In this document: in pieces, positions 9,023 to 17,464 of the stretch
Numbering within the stretch: the stretch's first letter is position 1
Layout of the letters: the number at the start of each line of letters is the position of its first letter
NCBI GenBank assembly: GCA_016705325.1
Contig: JADIYJ010000027.1
Span: 434,001 to 498,000 of the forward strand
Reading direction: 5' to 3'
Source: Pseudomonadota bacterium
GTDB lineage: Bacteria > Pseudomonadota > Gammaproteobacteria > Steroidobacterales > Steroidobacteraceae
DNA: 64,000 nucleotides
Made by a program: the position numbers and the translations under genes
Notes under the pieces: model-generated
Told to the model about the DNA's origin: nothing
Database searches by the model: none
What the model saw: the letters and a program-made list of their open reading frames with translations, nothing else

Positions 9023-9404
9023 ATGAATCGCGTCCCCGCACTCCACCGCAGATTTCCCGCAGCTCTTCCGGCGCTCATGCTGGCGGCATTTGCGCCGTCT
9101 TCATTCGCCGCAGATGGCTTCGACTCTACCTACGTCGAAGTCGGATACGGCATCGACAGCACCATCGAGGCGTACGGGCAGTCGTACGACTCGGACGACA
9201 GCTACCGGATCGTCGGGTCGTACCAGTTCACGCCACACCTCCGAGCTGGGTGGCGTGCTCGAGCTGCGGGACCGCTGGAACCTGACGGCCGGGTACAGGA
9301 CGGGCGAGCTCGATTACCTGACGCTGCCGAACTATCCGTCGAAGTACCAGCTGGAACTGGACCGCGACGAGGTGTTCGTGGGGGTCCGGTGGGCGTTCGA
9401 ATGA
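9023..9404 (+). pseudogene. outer-membrane beta-barrel protein relic (internal deletion with frameshift)
   Basis: The frame starting at 9023 gives a signal peptide (MNRVPALHRR...FAPSSFAADG) and three barrel-like strands ending in YRIVGSYQFTPHL near 9240. The next frame then supplies SELGGVLELRDRWNLTAGYR, TGELDYLTLPNYPSKYQ and LDRDEVFVGVRWAFE, with a C-terminal aromatic residue after alternating strands. Together they read as the two ends of a roughly 180-residue OMP whose middle strands are deleted, with loss of frame at the junction. No continuous product can be made. It is downstream of the dehydrogenase on the same strand and convergent with an intact small barrel protein. Confidence 0.65.
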
Positions 9405-9430
9405 CCGGCGATTCGCCCTGAAGAAGCAAG

Positions 9431-9459
9431 CAGGCCGGGCAGCAATGCCACCCGGCCTG
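9431..9459 (-). terminator. terminator hairpin between two convergent barrel-protein genes
   Basis: A 9-bp stem CAGGCCGGG/CCCGGCCTG with further pairing inside the loop (GCA/TGC). On the minus strand it follows the stop at 9476 and is trailed by the T-rich CTTGCTTCTTC. On the plus strand it follows the OMP relic. Confidence 0.65.
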
Positions 9460-9475
9460 GTCCAATTTGAACCGA

Positions 9476-9988
9476 TCAGAAGCGCAGCGACAGGCCGACG
9501 TTGAGGTTGAAGCCGTCCTCGTCGTCGATGTAGTTCTCGGCGCCGGTGAGGTTCTGCCAGGCGATGCCAATGATGACGCCGACGTGCTCGTACGGATAGT
9601 ACTTGGCGCCAGCCGACACGCCGTAGCCAAAGTCGTAGACGTCACCCAGGTCGCCGCCGATGTAGGCGACGTCAACTCCGATGAACGGCACCATGTTGCC
9701 GCCGTTGTCGAAATTGAACTGGTAGAACGCGCCCAGCGTCGTACCGTCGACACTGCCGAACTCGTCGACGTCGGTGTCCATGTAGGCCACGTTCAGGCCG
9801 ACCTCATGCTGCGGCGTCAGGTAGCGGCCATAGGACACGTCGATGCTGGTCGTAGAGACGTCGGCTATGTCCGTATACGACAACGAGCCGGCCACTTCGT
9901 TCTGGCCACGGTCCTGGGCAACGCCGATCATCGGCATCGCAAGCAGCATGGTCGCGGCGGCGGGGAGCAGAACTTTCCTGGTAGTCAT
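9476..9988 (-). CDS. small outer-membrane beta-barrel protein
   Basis: A 170-residue protein. The ATG at 9988 follows an AGGAG ribosome-binding site and opens a Sec signal (MTTRKVLLPAAATMLLAMPM, cleavage near GVAQ). The mature part is built of alternating polar/hydrophobic strands rich in Tyr, Gly and Asp (ISDVSYGRYLTPQHEVGL-type hairpins) and ends NLNVGLSLRF. The terminal Phe is the usual outer-membrane assembly signal. The length and pattern fit an eight-stranded OmpW/OmpX/OmpA-like barrel. Function is unknown. The frame is open upstream as far as 10915, but that part looks like a shadow of the genes opposite. Confidence 0.8.
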   Translation of the reverse strand: MTTRKVLLPAAATMLLAMPMIGVAQDRGQNEVAGSLSYTDIADVSTTSIDVSYGRYLTPQHEVGLNVAYMDTDVDEFGSVDGTTLGAFYQFNFDNGGNMVPFIGVDVAYIGGDLGDVYDFGYGVSAGAKYYPYEHVGVIIGIAWQNLTGAENYIDDEDGFNLNVGLSLRF

Positions 9989-10351
9989 GATGATCTCCTG
10001 TTTGAAGACGGGAACGGCTGCACGGCGGTCGCTCCCCCTGCCGTCTGCGCATTTCTTATTCCCGTAGCGACAGGTTCGGCGCTTCGCGTCGACGCGACCA
10101 TTGGGAGCAATGACCAGACGGCGCCAAGAGATACCCAGCAGCCACGGCGAGCGGCTGTGCATTCGCCGCAAAAACACGCACTTGGCGCGAGGTTCGCTGC
10201 CGCCGAATTGAGCGTAGTGCGAGCTCGTCCGGTATTTGCAACGGGCTGTGGTAAAGAAGAGACGAACTGCCGGTTGCGGGAATGTTTGCTCTTTGCACAC
10301 GGTCTTACTCAACGTCATCCTGGAAACCAGTCCTTGAGGAGCACTGCAGCG
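9989..10351. other. 363-bp intergenic region between divergent genes
   Basis: Separates the minus-strand barrel gene from the plus-strand lipoprotein gene and must hold both promoters. Its only clear signals are the AGGAG sites next to each start. Open frames crossing it have no recognisable protein features. Confidence 0.5.
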
Positions 10352-10855
10352 ATGATTCGACGCGTAGCGACGGCCCTGGCCGGAACCGCGGTGCTTGCTG
10401 CAGCAGCTGGCTGCGCTTACCAGGAATCGTTTGGCCTGCCGGACCTGGCACCGCGCGGCGCGGCCCCAGGGGCGCAGGCCTATCCGAGCTACGGGTACGG
10501 CTATGGCATCGGCTATGCCAACGGGTACCAGCCGGGCTACGGCAACGTTTACGCCGATGGCAGCCCCTGGTACGCCATGCAGGGGCCGTATCCCTACGGC
10601 TACGGTTACGCGTACAACCCCTATCCGCGGTACGTCGTCGTGCCGTGTGCCGACAGTGATCGCGATGGTCGTTGCGACACACGCCCGCCGAAGCAGCGTC
10701 ACGACCGCGATCCACGCGGTCATGACGTCGATGCTCTCCCGGCCCAGCCTCACCGTGGTGATCGCGGCGAAGTGCCGCGCGTGAGGAACGGCGACGGTCG
10801 TGTCGTCGTCCCCAGCGCAAGAACCCTGAGCCACCGCGGGCATGCTCGTCGATAA
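10352..10855 (+). CDS. Gly/Tyr/Pro-rich putative lipoprotein
   Basis: The ATG at 10352 follows TTGAGGAGC and starts a lipoprotein-type signal: MIRRVATALAGTAVL then AAAAGC, a lipobox with Cys at about residue 20. The mature part is low-complexity, with repeated Tyr-Gly and Asn-Gly-Tyr units (SYGYGYGIGYANGY, PYPYGYGYAYNPYP), then a short VPCADSDRDGRCD motif resembling a thrombospondin-type-3 calcium loop, and a His/Arg/Asp-rich tail. The family is not recognised. An extended surface or envelope protein is plausible. The stop at 10855 lies 7 bp before the next start, suggesting cotranscription with the oxidoreductase. Confidence 0.6.
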   Translation: MIRRVATALAGTAVLAAAAGCAYQESFGLPDLAPRGAAPGAQAYPSYGYGYGIGYANGYQPGYGNVYADGSPWYAMQGPYPYGYGYAYNPYPRYVVVPCADSDRDGRCDTRPPKQRHDRDPRGHDVDALPAQPHRGDRGEVPRVRNGDGRVVVPSARTLSHRGHARR

Positions 10856-10862
10856 TGCGTCG

Positions 10863-12506
10863 ATGACGACGCCTGCGAAAAAGAAGAAGAGCCTCCAGCC
10901 CAGCACGCTCCGCATCGGCCACCGCTATCGGCCTTCGCGGCTCAATGGCCCGTATGACGCGCTGATCATCGGCTCCGGCATTGGCGGCCTGACCACGGCC
11001 GCACTGCTGTCCGAACTCGGCTGGCGGGTCGCGGTGCTCGAACAGCACTACACGGCCGGCGGCGCCACGCACAGCTACGAACGCAACGGTTACGAGTGGG
11101 ACGTCGGCGTGCATTACATCGGCGACATGGGCGGCGCCACGATGTCGCGCCGGCTCATGGATTTCCTGACGCAGGGCAAGCTCGCGTGGGCACCCATGGA
11201 CGCGCACTACGATCGCTTCTTCATCGGCGACCGGACCTACGATGCGGTCGCGGGCAGCGCCGAGTTTCGCGACAACCTGGTCATGCACTTTCCGCGCGAG
11301 GCCGCCGCGATCGATCGCTACCTCGAATTGCTGCGCGAGGTCGCGCGCGGCATGCGCACGTTCACGCTGGATCGAACGCTGCCGGCGTGGGCCTCCATGC
11401 TGGCGGCGCCGATCCTCCGGCGTCGCTTGCCCCGCACATTCCAGCGCACGACCTGGGAGGTTCTCTCGGAGCTGACCTCCGACCCGGAACTGATCGCGGT
11501 TCTGACCGGCCAGTGGGGCGACCTGGGGCTGCCGCCGAAACGATCGTCGTTCGTGGTGCAGGCCCTGATCGCCCGGCACTACCTGCACGGCGGCTTTTAT
11601 CCGGTGGGCGGCGCCTGGCGTATTGGCGAAGCGATCCTGCCGCGCATCCGTGCCACGGACGGCGAAGTATTCACGTACGCGCGCGTCGACGAAGTGCTGC
11701 TGCGCGATGGCAGGGTGAGCGGCGTGCGCATGGCGGACGGCCATGAAATCGACTGCCGTGTCGTCATTTCGGACGCCGGCGTGATCAACACTTTCAAGAA
11801 ACTGCTGCCGCCACAGGCAGTGCAGGAACACGGCTACGACAACCTGCTCAAGACCGTGCAGCCAAGCATCGGCCACCTCGGCGTCTACATCGGCCTGCAG
11901 GGGACGGCGCAGGAACTCGGCTTGCCCAAGACCAACTACTGGATCTACCCGGCTGGCAACGATTACGACGGCGCGCTCGACCGCTTCCTGCAGGATCCGC
12001 ACGGTCCGTTTCCGGTCGTGTACCTGTCGTTCCCCTCAGCGAAGGATCCCTCGTTCGAACAGCGACATCCTGGACGCTCGACGATCGAGATCGTGGCGCC
12101 TGCGCCTTACGAAATCTTCGAGCAATGGGCGGACAGCACCTGGGGCAAGCGCGGCGACGATTACGACGCACTGAAGCAATCGTATGGCGAGCGCCTGCTC
12201 GAGCATCTCTACGACAAGGTGCCGCAGGTGCGCGGGCACGTCGATTACTGGGAAGTGTCGACACCGCTGTCGATGCAGCACTTCTGCGGCTACGGTCGCG
12301 GCGAGCTCTACGGGCTGGACCACGATCCCGAACGCTTGCGGCAGGACTGGTTGCGACCGCGCACCCGCATCAAGGGGCTCTGGCTCACCGGGCAGGACGT
12401 GATGTCGTGCGGCGTCGCGGGCGCCATGATGGGTGGCATGGCGTCTGCGGCGGCAATTGCGGGACCACGGCGCATCGCCCCGCTGATGAAGCGGATCTTC
12501 GGCTGA
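10863..12506 (+). CDS. CrtI/RetSat-like FAD-dependent oxidoreductase
   Basis: A 547-residue flavoprotein of the phytoene desaturase/carotenoid isomerase/retinol saturase group. The FAD motif YDALIIGSGIGGLTTAALLS lies near residue 40, followed by VLEQHYTAGGATHSY and the family motif WDVGVHYIGD. The C-terminus has GLWLTGQDVMSCGVAGAMMGG, the second FAD-contact element. These enzymes saturate, desaturate or isomerise polyene or related lipids; the substrate here is unknown. No other carotenoid genes are nearby. The start at 10863 (MTTPAKKKKS) avoids overlap with the lipoprotein gene; 10842 is an alternative. No signal peptide is seen. Confidence 0.82.
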   Translation: MTTPAKKKKSLQPSTLRIGHRYRPSRLNGPYDALIIGSGIGGLTTAALLSELGWRVAVLEQHYTAGGATHSYERNGYEWDVGVHYIGDMGGATMSRRLMDFLTQGKLAWAPMDAHYDRFFIGDRTYDAVAGSAEFRDNLVMHFPREAAAIDRYLELLREVARGMRTFTLDRTLPAWASMLAAPILRRRLPRTFQRTTWEVLSELTSDPELIAVLTGQWGDLGLPPKRSSFVVQALIARHYLHGGFYPVGGAWRIGEAILPRIRATDGEVFTYARVDEVLLRDGRVSGVRMADGHEIDCRVVISDAGVINTFKKLLPPQAVQEHGYDNLLKTVQPSIGHLGVYIGLQGTAQELGLPKTNYWIYPAGNDYDGALDRFLQDPHGPFPVVYLSFPSAKDPSFEQRHPGRSTIEIVAPAPYEIFEQWADSTWGKRGDDYDALKQSYGERLLEHLYDKVPQVRGHVDYWEVSTPLSMQHFCGYGRGELYGLDHDPERLRQDWLRPRTRIKGLWLTGQDVMSCGVAGAMMGGMASAAAIAGPRRIAPLMKRIFG

Positions 12507-12530
12507 AACCAGCCAGCGACGACGCTGCCG

Positions 12531-12734
12531 CTATTTCTCCGGGCCGCTCGGCATCGACCACTCCCCGGTTTGCGTGCTGAGCTTGTGGCAACTCGTGCAG
12601 TCGCTCTTGTGCGTCGTCACGTAGGCATTGTTCGTGCCGCCGACGAGGTGCACCAGGTGCAGCAGGCGTGAAAAAGGCGGTGCCTTCTTCGAGCCGGTGT
12701 CATGACAGTCCAGGCACGCACCGGGAATGAATAC
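12531..12734 (-). pseudogene. C-terminal fragment of a multiheme c-type cytochrome
   Basis: The minus strand encodes 67 residues ending at the TAG at 12531-12533, with no start codon and an in-frame TGA immediately upstream (12735-12737). Two CxxCH haem-attachment motifs are clear: CLDCHDTGSKKAPP and CTSCHKLSTQTGE. The spacing and the HLVHLVGG segment between them resemble the last haem repeats of a larger multihaem cytochrome. Everything upstream of the first motif has been lost up to the neighbouring dipeptidase gene. Confidence 0.7.
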
Positions 12735-12794
12735 TCATGTCGCACACCGCTCGTCAGCGGATGCAGGCAAATGACCGGACCGGGCTGCTCAAGC

Positions 12795-14126
12795 TTACGG
12801 CTGAGGCTCAGCCTGCAGCAGCGCCTCAGACGGTGGTCGCGTCGCTTGCAGCCTCGCCGCAACCTGCTGAGCCTGCTCCATCACTCGCAAGATGTTCAAG
12901 CCTGCCAGCTTTGCGACGTCGGCATCCGGCCATCCGCGCCGCATCATTTCCTCGAGCAGCGCCGGATACCGGTCGACGGCTTCCAGGCCCTGCGGTCCCG
13001 CGGGAATGCCATCGAAGTCGGAGCCGATGCCGACGTGGTCGATACCGGCAACCTTGCGGATGTGTTCGATGTGATCGGCGACCTCAGCCAGGGTTACGAT
13101 CGGCTTCGGATGCGCCTTCTCCCAGGCTTCAAGTGCTGCTTTCGCCTTTTCAGGCTGGCCGATGTACAGCCCGGCATACGGTGGCGAGTTGTAGCGAGTG
13201 TGTTCGGCGGCGTAATCCGCCTCCCATTGATTCGCGGCCTCGGAAATGTACGCCGGGTAGAAATTCACCATCACGACGCCGCCGTTGTTCGCGACCAGCC
13301 GCAGCACGTCGTCAGGGACGTTGCGCGGATGACTGTTGATCGCCCGTGCCGACGAGTGGGAGAAGATCACCGGCGCTTCGGTGACGGCGAGCACGGCCTT
13401 CATCGCTGCGGGCGAGACGTGGCTCAGGTCGACCAGCATGCCCAGCCGGTTCATTTCCCGGACGATCTCCGCGCCGAAGGGCGTCAGTCCGTGGTGCGCC
13501 GGTGTATCCGTCGCCGAGTCGACCCAGTCGGTGTTCCGGGTATGCGTCAGCGTCATGTAACGCGCGCCCAGGTCGTAAAACATGCGCAGCGTTGCGAGCG
13601 AGTTGTTGACCTGGTGGCCGCCTTCGACGCCGATCAGCGAGGCGATCTTGCCTGACCGGTGTATACGGCGTACATCGGCGGCGGTGTACGCCATCTGCAA
13701 GTCGGCGGGATACATCGCGACCATCCGCTTGACGAGGTCGATCTGCTCGAGCGTCGCCTGGACCGCGTCATTGCCCTTGAGCTCCGTCGGCACCCAGACC
13801 GACCAGAACTGCCCGCCCACGTGACCCGCGCGCAGCCGCGGAATGTCCGTCATCAAGGGAGCGCCGCCCTCGGGCACTGGAAGTTTCGTCGTCTCCGACC
13901 GCAGGTCGATCGACGCCAGCGCTCCCTTCGTGCGATTGCGCAGTTCCCAAGGCAGGTCGTTGTGGGCGTCGATCAGCGGCGTTGTCGCCAGGATCCGCTC
14001 GGCCCGGGCAGCGACGTTGCTGTCAGCCGCCGTGGCTGCTCCCGCTACGGCCAGCAGGACGCCAGGCAGCACCGACGCGATCGTCTGCCGTCCAATCGGA
14101 CGAGCCAGGAAAGAGGGCCTGGGCAT
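12795..14126 (-). CDS. membrane dipeptidase (peptidase family M19), exported
   Basis: A 443-residue zinc dipeptidase of the renal dipeptidase family. The ATG at 14126 precedes a signal-like N-terminus (MPRPSFLARPIGRQTIASVL...AGAATAADS). Family motifs include LIDAHNDLPWELR (first metal His/Asp), SLIGVEGGHQVNN (bridging Glu), YMTLTHTRNTDW, MLVDLSHVS, PVIFSHSSARAI and DHVGIGSDFDG. It cleaves dipeptides, including D-residue forms, in the periplasm. It lies 67 bp downstream of the four-helix membrane gene on the same strand and may be the tail of that operon. Upstream codons to 14306 are out of character. Confidence 0.88.
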   Translation of the reverse strand: MPRPSFLARPIGRQTIASVLPGVLLAVAGAATAADSNVAARAERILATTPLIDAHNDLPWELRNRTKGALASIDLRSETTKLPVPEGGAPLMTDIPRLRAGHVGGQFWSVWVPTELKGNDAVQATLEQIDLVKRMVAMYPADLQMAYTAADVRRIHRSGKIASLIGVEGGHQVNNSLATLRMFYDLGARYMTLTHTRNTDWVDSATDTPAHHGLTPFGAEIVREMNRLGMLVDLSHVSPAAMKAVLAVTEAPVIFSHSSARAINSHPRNVPDDVLRLVANNGGVVMVNFYPAYISEAANQWEADYAAEHTRYNSPPYAGLYIGQPEKAKAALEAWEKAHPKPIVTLAEVADHIEHIRKVAGIDHVGIGSDFDGIPAGPQGLEAVDRYPALLEEMMRRGWPDADVAKLAGLNILRVMEQAQQVAARLQATRPPSEALLQAEPQP

Positions 14127-14193
14127 GATTCTCACCGCATGGAACAGCAACATCGCGGCAGCATAGTCGAACCGTGGCTTGCGTGGCGTCGGG

Positions 14194-14667
14194 TCAACGG
14201 CTGCTGCGGCCACCGGCCCGGCGATGCACCAGCAAGATGGCCGGGAAGACGAAGCCCGCCACCCAGTGGGCGACGCTCCACGTCGGCCGGGAGCCCTCGT
14301 CCGCAATGTAATAGAGACCGTAGCCGGTCACGGCGAGGATCGACAGCAGGCCGAGCTGGGTGAACCCGGTCAGGCGATGGCATGACTGGCGCAGCCGGGG
14401 CGCAACATGCAACGGCAGCCAGGCACCGAAGGTGATCAGCGAGACCATGGCGACGGCCCCGTGCACTGCCAGCACCTGCGCTGCCCACGCCGGCACCTGT
14501 GGCCCGAAATCGGATTCGGACGCGAATAGATGGCGCGCGGCGAGCCACAAGGCACCGCTGAGCCAGAGCGCGAAGCTGACCCAACTGAGCACGCTGCGCC
14601 AACGGCTGTTTCGCGGCGCAACTTCCGCTGCCGCCGGCGCGTTGATCTTCGACGACTCAGGCAGCAT
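14194..14667 (-). CDS. four-helix membrane protein, possible haem-b electron carrier
   Basis: 157 residues with about four transmembrane helices (around 25-45, 65-90, 100-120 and 130-150). Histidines sit in or near the helices: VLAVHGAV, PLHVAP, SCHRLTG, SVAHWVAG, LVHRR. Paired helix histidines suggest a small cytochrome-b561-like or DUF4405-like protein, but the family is not firmly recognised. It overlaps the end of apbE by 11 bp, so the two are translationally coupled. Placed with ApbE and an FMN-binding protein, it may bring quinol electrons to a periplasmic flavin. That role is inference from neighbours. Confidence 0.65.
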   Translation of the reverse strand: MLPESSKINAPAAAEVAPRNSRWRSVLSWVSFALWLSGALWLAARHLFASESDFGPQVPAWAAQVLAVHGAVAMVSLITFGAWLPLHVAPRLRQSCHRLTGFTQLGLLSILAVTGYGLYYIADEGSRPTWSVAHWVAGFVFPAILLVHRRAGGRSSR

Positions 14668-15541
14668 CGACGGTCACGATCGACGAGGACCCCAGTTGCC
14701 TCATGCGCAGCACGCCGGACAATTCTCGCAGTATCCAGGCCGTCGCGTCGCATCGCTCGAGCAGACCGACGGCGGCGCCCGGATCGACGGCGACCACCTT
14801 CGTCAGTGCGTCCGCCACTGCACACGACGGTGCAGCCACTGCGACGACCATCAGCGGCAACGGCCGTCCACCGGTCCTGCGGTCATCGATGCCGTCGCCG
14901 GCCAGTGCTGAGTCCAACTCGCGCCGTGCCCGCGACTGCGACGAGGCAAAGGCTCCGGTTCCCAGCCGACCGAGGCTCACCAGGCCGCCGCGGATCGTGT
15001 CGCAGCGGACCAACAAGGGTTCGCTGCAGTGACGCGTCGTGCGCAGGTCACCACCGGCATTGACCGTGCCAGCAAGGCCGTGCGCGTGCAGGCTGTCGCT
15101 CGCGCGATCGACCGCATAGCCCTTGGCGATGCCATCGAGGTCGATCGTCGCCTGACGGTGGACACGAACCTCCCGACCATCCTCCAGCGACCAGGCCGGC
15201 TGCGCAGCAGCGTGCGCCGTGGCAGCGGCGGGTGATTCATTGCACTCGGGATCGAAAGCCCCCGCGGACTCTTTGCGCAGGTTCAGCGCCAGCCGCAGGA
15301 CTTCGGCAGTACGCGCGTCCACCCGCAGCACGTCGCCGGCCCGCGCCTGCGTCAGCTGGAGGTAGTCCGTGCCGCGGTCCTGGCGACTCAGCAAGTGATG
15401 GACCGCGGCGATCTCGGCAAAGGCCGCATCAATCGCCGCCATCACCTCCCACCGCGGCAGGCGTGCGGCTTCCGCGCGAATCTCGACGCAGGTGCCGAGC
15501 CACGGCTGCGCCCGCCTGACGATGGGGCCTTCAGGGACCAT
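14657..15541 (-). CDS. apbE: FAD:protein FMN transferase (ApbE family)
   Basis: About 294 residues. The family elements are in order: WLGTCVEIR near the start, LLSRQDRGTDYLQL, DPECNES, ATIDLDGIAKGYAVDR (the DLGGIAKGYA-type motif), AGTVNAGGDLRTT (NaGGDl) and a C-terminal CAVADALTKVV. These define ApbE enzymes, which use FAD and Mg to attach FMN covalently to a Ser/Thr of flavoproteins in the periplasm. Its likely target is the neighbouring FMN-binding protein, whose gene overlaps by 11 bp upstream. No lipobox or clear signal is seen at this start; 15565 is an alternative. Confidence 0.85.
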   Translation of the reverse strand: MVPEGPIVRRAQPWLGTCVEIRAEAARLPRWEVMAAIDAAFAEIAAVHHLLSRQDRGTDYLQLTQARAGDVLRVDARTAEVLRLALNLRKESAGAFDPECNESPAAATAHAAAQPAWSLEDGREVRVHRQATIDLDGIAKGYAVDRASDSLHAHGLAGTVNAGGDLRTTRHCSEPLLVRCDTIRGGLVSLGRLGTGAFASSQSRARRELDSALAGDGIDDRRTGGRPLPLMVVAVAAPSCAVADALTKVVAVDPGAAVGLLERCDATAWILRELSGVLRMRQLGSSSIVTVDAA

Positions 15542-16073
15542 GCTGTTGCGCCGCGTGGATGGCAAGCAGGCGTCGCACGCCGGCGGTCACGTGCCGGCAC
15601 GACAGGGTTGCGCCACTGATGTTCCTGACGTCGCGCCCGAGCTGCAGTTCGCTGCTTGAGTCCTTGCCGGTGAATTGCGCGAGCCAACGGGCATTGCGCA
15701 CTTCGTAGCCGTGGGTTTCACGGTACTCCAGAATGTCCACGCGCTGCACGCGCCCATCGAGGCCGACCGCCACCGCGTACTTGATGTTCAGCTGCTTGCC
15801 GAGAACTTCGTCCACGTACAGCTGACCGAGCGGCTTGCCCGCGGACGAGGCGACCCAGGCACGCGGCTCGCGCTCGGCGACGGGCGCGACGGTGTCGCTG
15901 TTGATCGACTGCCACTGCGCCGGACTCAATGCGATCCGCGACGGCGCAAAGGAATCGGCCGTCGGGAATGCGTTGTGCAGCGCCTGCTCGCTGGTCAAGT
16001 AAAGCGCAGCGTATGCAGGCGCGGGAACCGCCAATGCGACCAACGGTGCCAAGGTCCAGCCTGGATGACGCAT
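15531..16073 (-). CDS. FMN-binding domain protein, exported
   Basis: 180 residues with a Sec signal (MRHPGWTLAPLVALAVPAPAYA). The C-terminal half carries an FMN_bind domain ending in RNISGATLSCRHVTAGV. The SGAT motif in NosR/RnfG/NqrC-type domains is where FMN is joined through a phosphoester to Thr. The segment VGLDGRVQRVDILEYRETHGYEVRN precedes it, as in the family. It is expected in the periplasm as a one-electron flavin carrier loaded by the ApbE encoded next door. The gene lies 20 bp after the porin gene. Confidence 0.85.
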   Translation of the reverse strand: MRHPGWTLAPLVALAVPAPAYAALYLTSEQALHNAFPTADSFAPSRIALSPAQWQSINSDTVAPVAEREPRAWVASSAGKPLGQLYVDEVLGKQLNIKYAVAVGLDGRVQRVDILEYRETHGYEVRNARWLAQFTGKDSSSELQLGRDVRNISGATLSCRHVTAGVRRLLAIHAAQQHGP

Positions 16074-16093
16074 TGCCGCCGATTCCTGCCGTC

Positions 16094-17443
16094 TCAGTAC
16101 ATGTAGCCCAGGCCGAGGTTGAACCGGTCGGTGAACCCGAGCGTCAGGTCCGCGTTCCGAAAGTCCTGGTAGTCGAGTTTGAACACGACATTCTCATGGA
16201 TGCGCACCGTTGCGCCAAACGTCGTGGCGTCCACGGTCCGCAGCGACGGCGGCGTCAGGCCGATGCCGATGCTGGCGTAGTCGGCGCCCGTGTTGACCTG
16301 CTCGTAGCGCAGGAACGGCTCGATGCGCGTCGAGCCGATGCCCCAGCCGCGATAAGCCACCTGGCCGTAGGCGCCCCAGAAGCGCTCCGGAACGAGCACT
16401 GGATTGCCGATGAACGTCAGGTTCAGGTCGGCCGTGTCCGAGATGCGTCCTTCGGCGTAGAGCGCCGTGAGTTCCCAATCCGCCGGCGCCCAGCGAGCGT
16501 AGCCACTCCAGACCGTCACGCGCGCATCGTCGGCCGGAAAGCTGGCCGGGCTGTCCTGCGCGGCGCCGCCGGTGAAGACGCCCGCACCGAGTGCAACGCC
16601 CGGCATGCCCGTGTACTTCACGGCGCCGAAGACCGAGAGATCCGCCGCCTTGGCAAGCATCATTTCCTGGTGAATGCTGGCGAGCGGCGACTCGAAGCCT
16701 TCGGTGCTGGTCGGGTCCCACGCCGTCAGGTCGAAGCCGGTGGTGACGCCGGCCGACCACTGCAGACCGATCGACGTGTTGCCGCCCAATGCAATGCCGC
16801 CTTCGCGCCACGTCGACGGAATGATCGCCGTCTCGACCAAAGGCCGATCGACGCCGTAGAAAGTCGGCGGCTCGTGGCGCTCGTTGATGATGCCCATCGG
16901 GATGAGGAACAGGCCTGCCTGCAGGCGCATGTCGTGGCCGAGTTCGCGCGATATGAACGCCTGCTCGATCGCCGCTTCGCCGTCGTCGTCGGCCGAGGTC
17001 ACGGCGTGCTCCCACTCGGCCTCGACCTCCAGCCGCGTGCGCTCGTCAAACTGGTAGCCGACGCCGAGCACCACGCGACGCAGGTCGGCCTGGGCCAGCT
17101 CCGGGTTGTCGCTTGGCCGCGAGTAGACGGCCTCGCCATAGCCGGTGAAGGTGATGGGTGAGGGCTCGCGCGTCACGGCCGGTTCGGCGGCCACGGTCGG
17201 GATCGCGCCCGCAACAGACGGCGACGAGGCGGGCGCCTGGGCCGCGGCCGGTGCAGCGGACGCTACCGGCGCCGCCGCCTGCGCGGCTCGCAACGTCGCG
17301 ACCTCGGCACGCAAGGCCTCGATCTGTGCGCTCAATTCCGCGAGGCGCGCGTCGGTTGCCGCCTGGTCCGCGAGCGCCGTCTGCGTGACGCCGCCAGCGA
17401 GCAGTGCCGTTGCAATGGCGCAGCTCAGGATGTTCGATTTCAT
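16094..17443 (-). CDS. coiled-coil-containing outer-membrane porin-like protein
   Basis: 449 residues. A Sec signal (cleavage near TALADQ) is followed by a short coiled coil (RLAELSAQIEALRAEVATL) and an Ala/Pro-rich linker to about residue 90. A long beta-rich domain starting ITFTGYGEAVYSRPSDNP follows and ends with RFNLGLGYMY, a terminal aromatic typical of outer-membrane barrels. The layout matches phosphate-selective-porin (OprO/OprP)-like proteins. In this operon, between a di-haem protein and an FMN protein, it may admit metal complexes or electron acceptors rather than phosphate; that is inference. Confidence 0.72.
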   Translation of the reverse strand: MKSNILSCAIATALLAGGVTQTALADQAATDARLAELSAQIEALRAEVATLRAAQAAAPVASAAPAAAQAPASSPSVAGAIPTVAAEPAVTREPSPITFTGYGEAVYSRPSDNPELAQADLRRVVLGVGYQFDERTRLEVEAEWEHAVTSADDDGEAAIEQAFISRELGHDMRLQAGLFLIPMGIINERHEPPTFYGVDRPLVETAIIPSTWREGGIALGGNTSIGLQWSAGVTTGFDLTAWDPTSTEGFESPLASIHQEMMLAKAADLSVFGAVKYTGMPGVALGAGVFTGGAAQDSPASFPADDARVTVWSGYARWAPADWELTALYAEGRISDTADLNLTFIGNPVLVPERFWGAYGQVAYRGWGIGSTRIEPFLRYEQVNTGADYASIGIGLTPPSLRTVDATTFGATVRIHENVVFKLDYQDFRNADLTLGFTDRFNLGLGYMY

Positions 17444-17464
17444 GACAGGAACTCCGGGCAGGAA

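Noticed and set aside
12702..13655. Plus-strand open frame of about 317 codons across the dipeptidase gene
   Set aside because: Lacks protein features and overlaps both the M19 dipeptidase and the cytochrome relic on the other strand.
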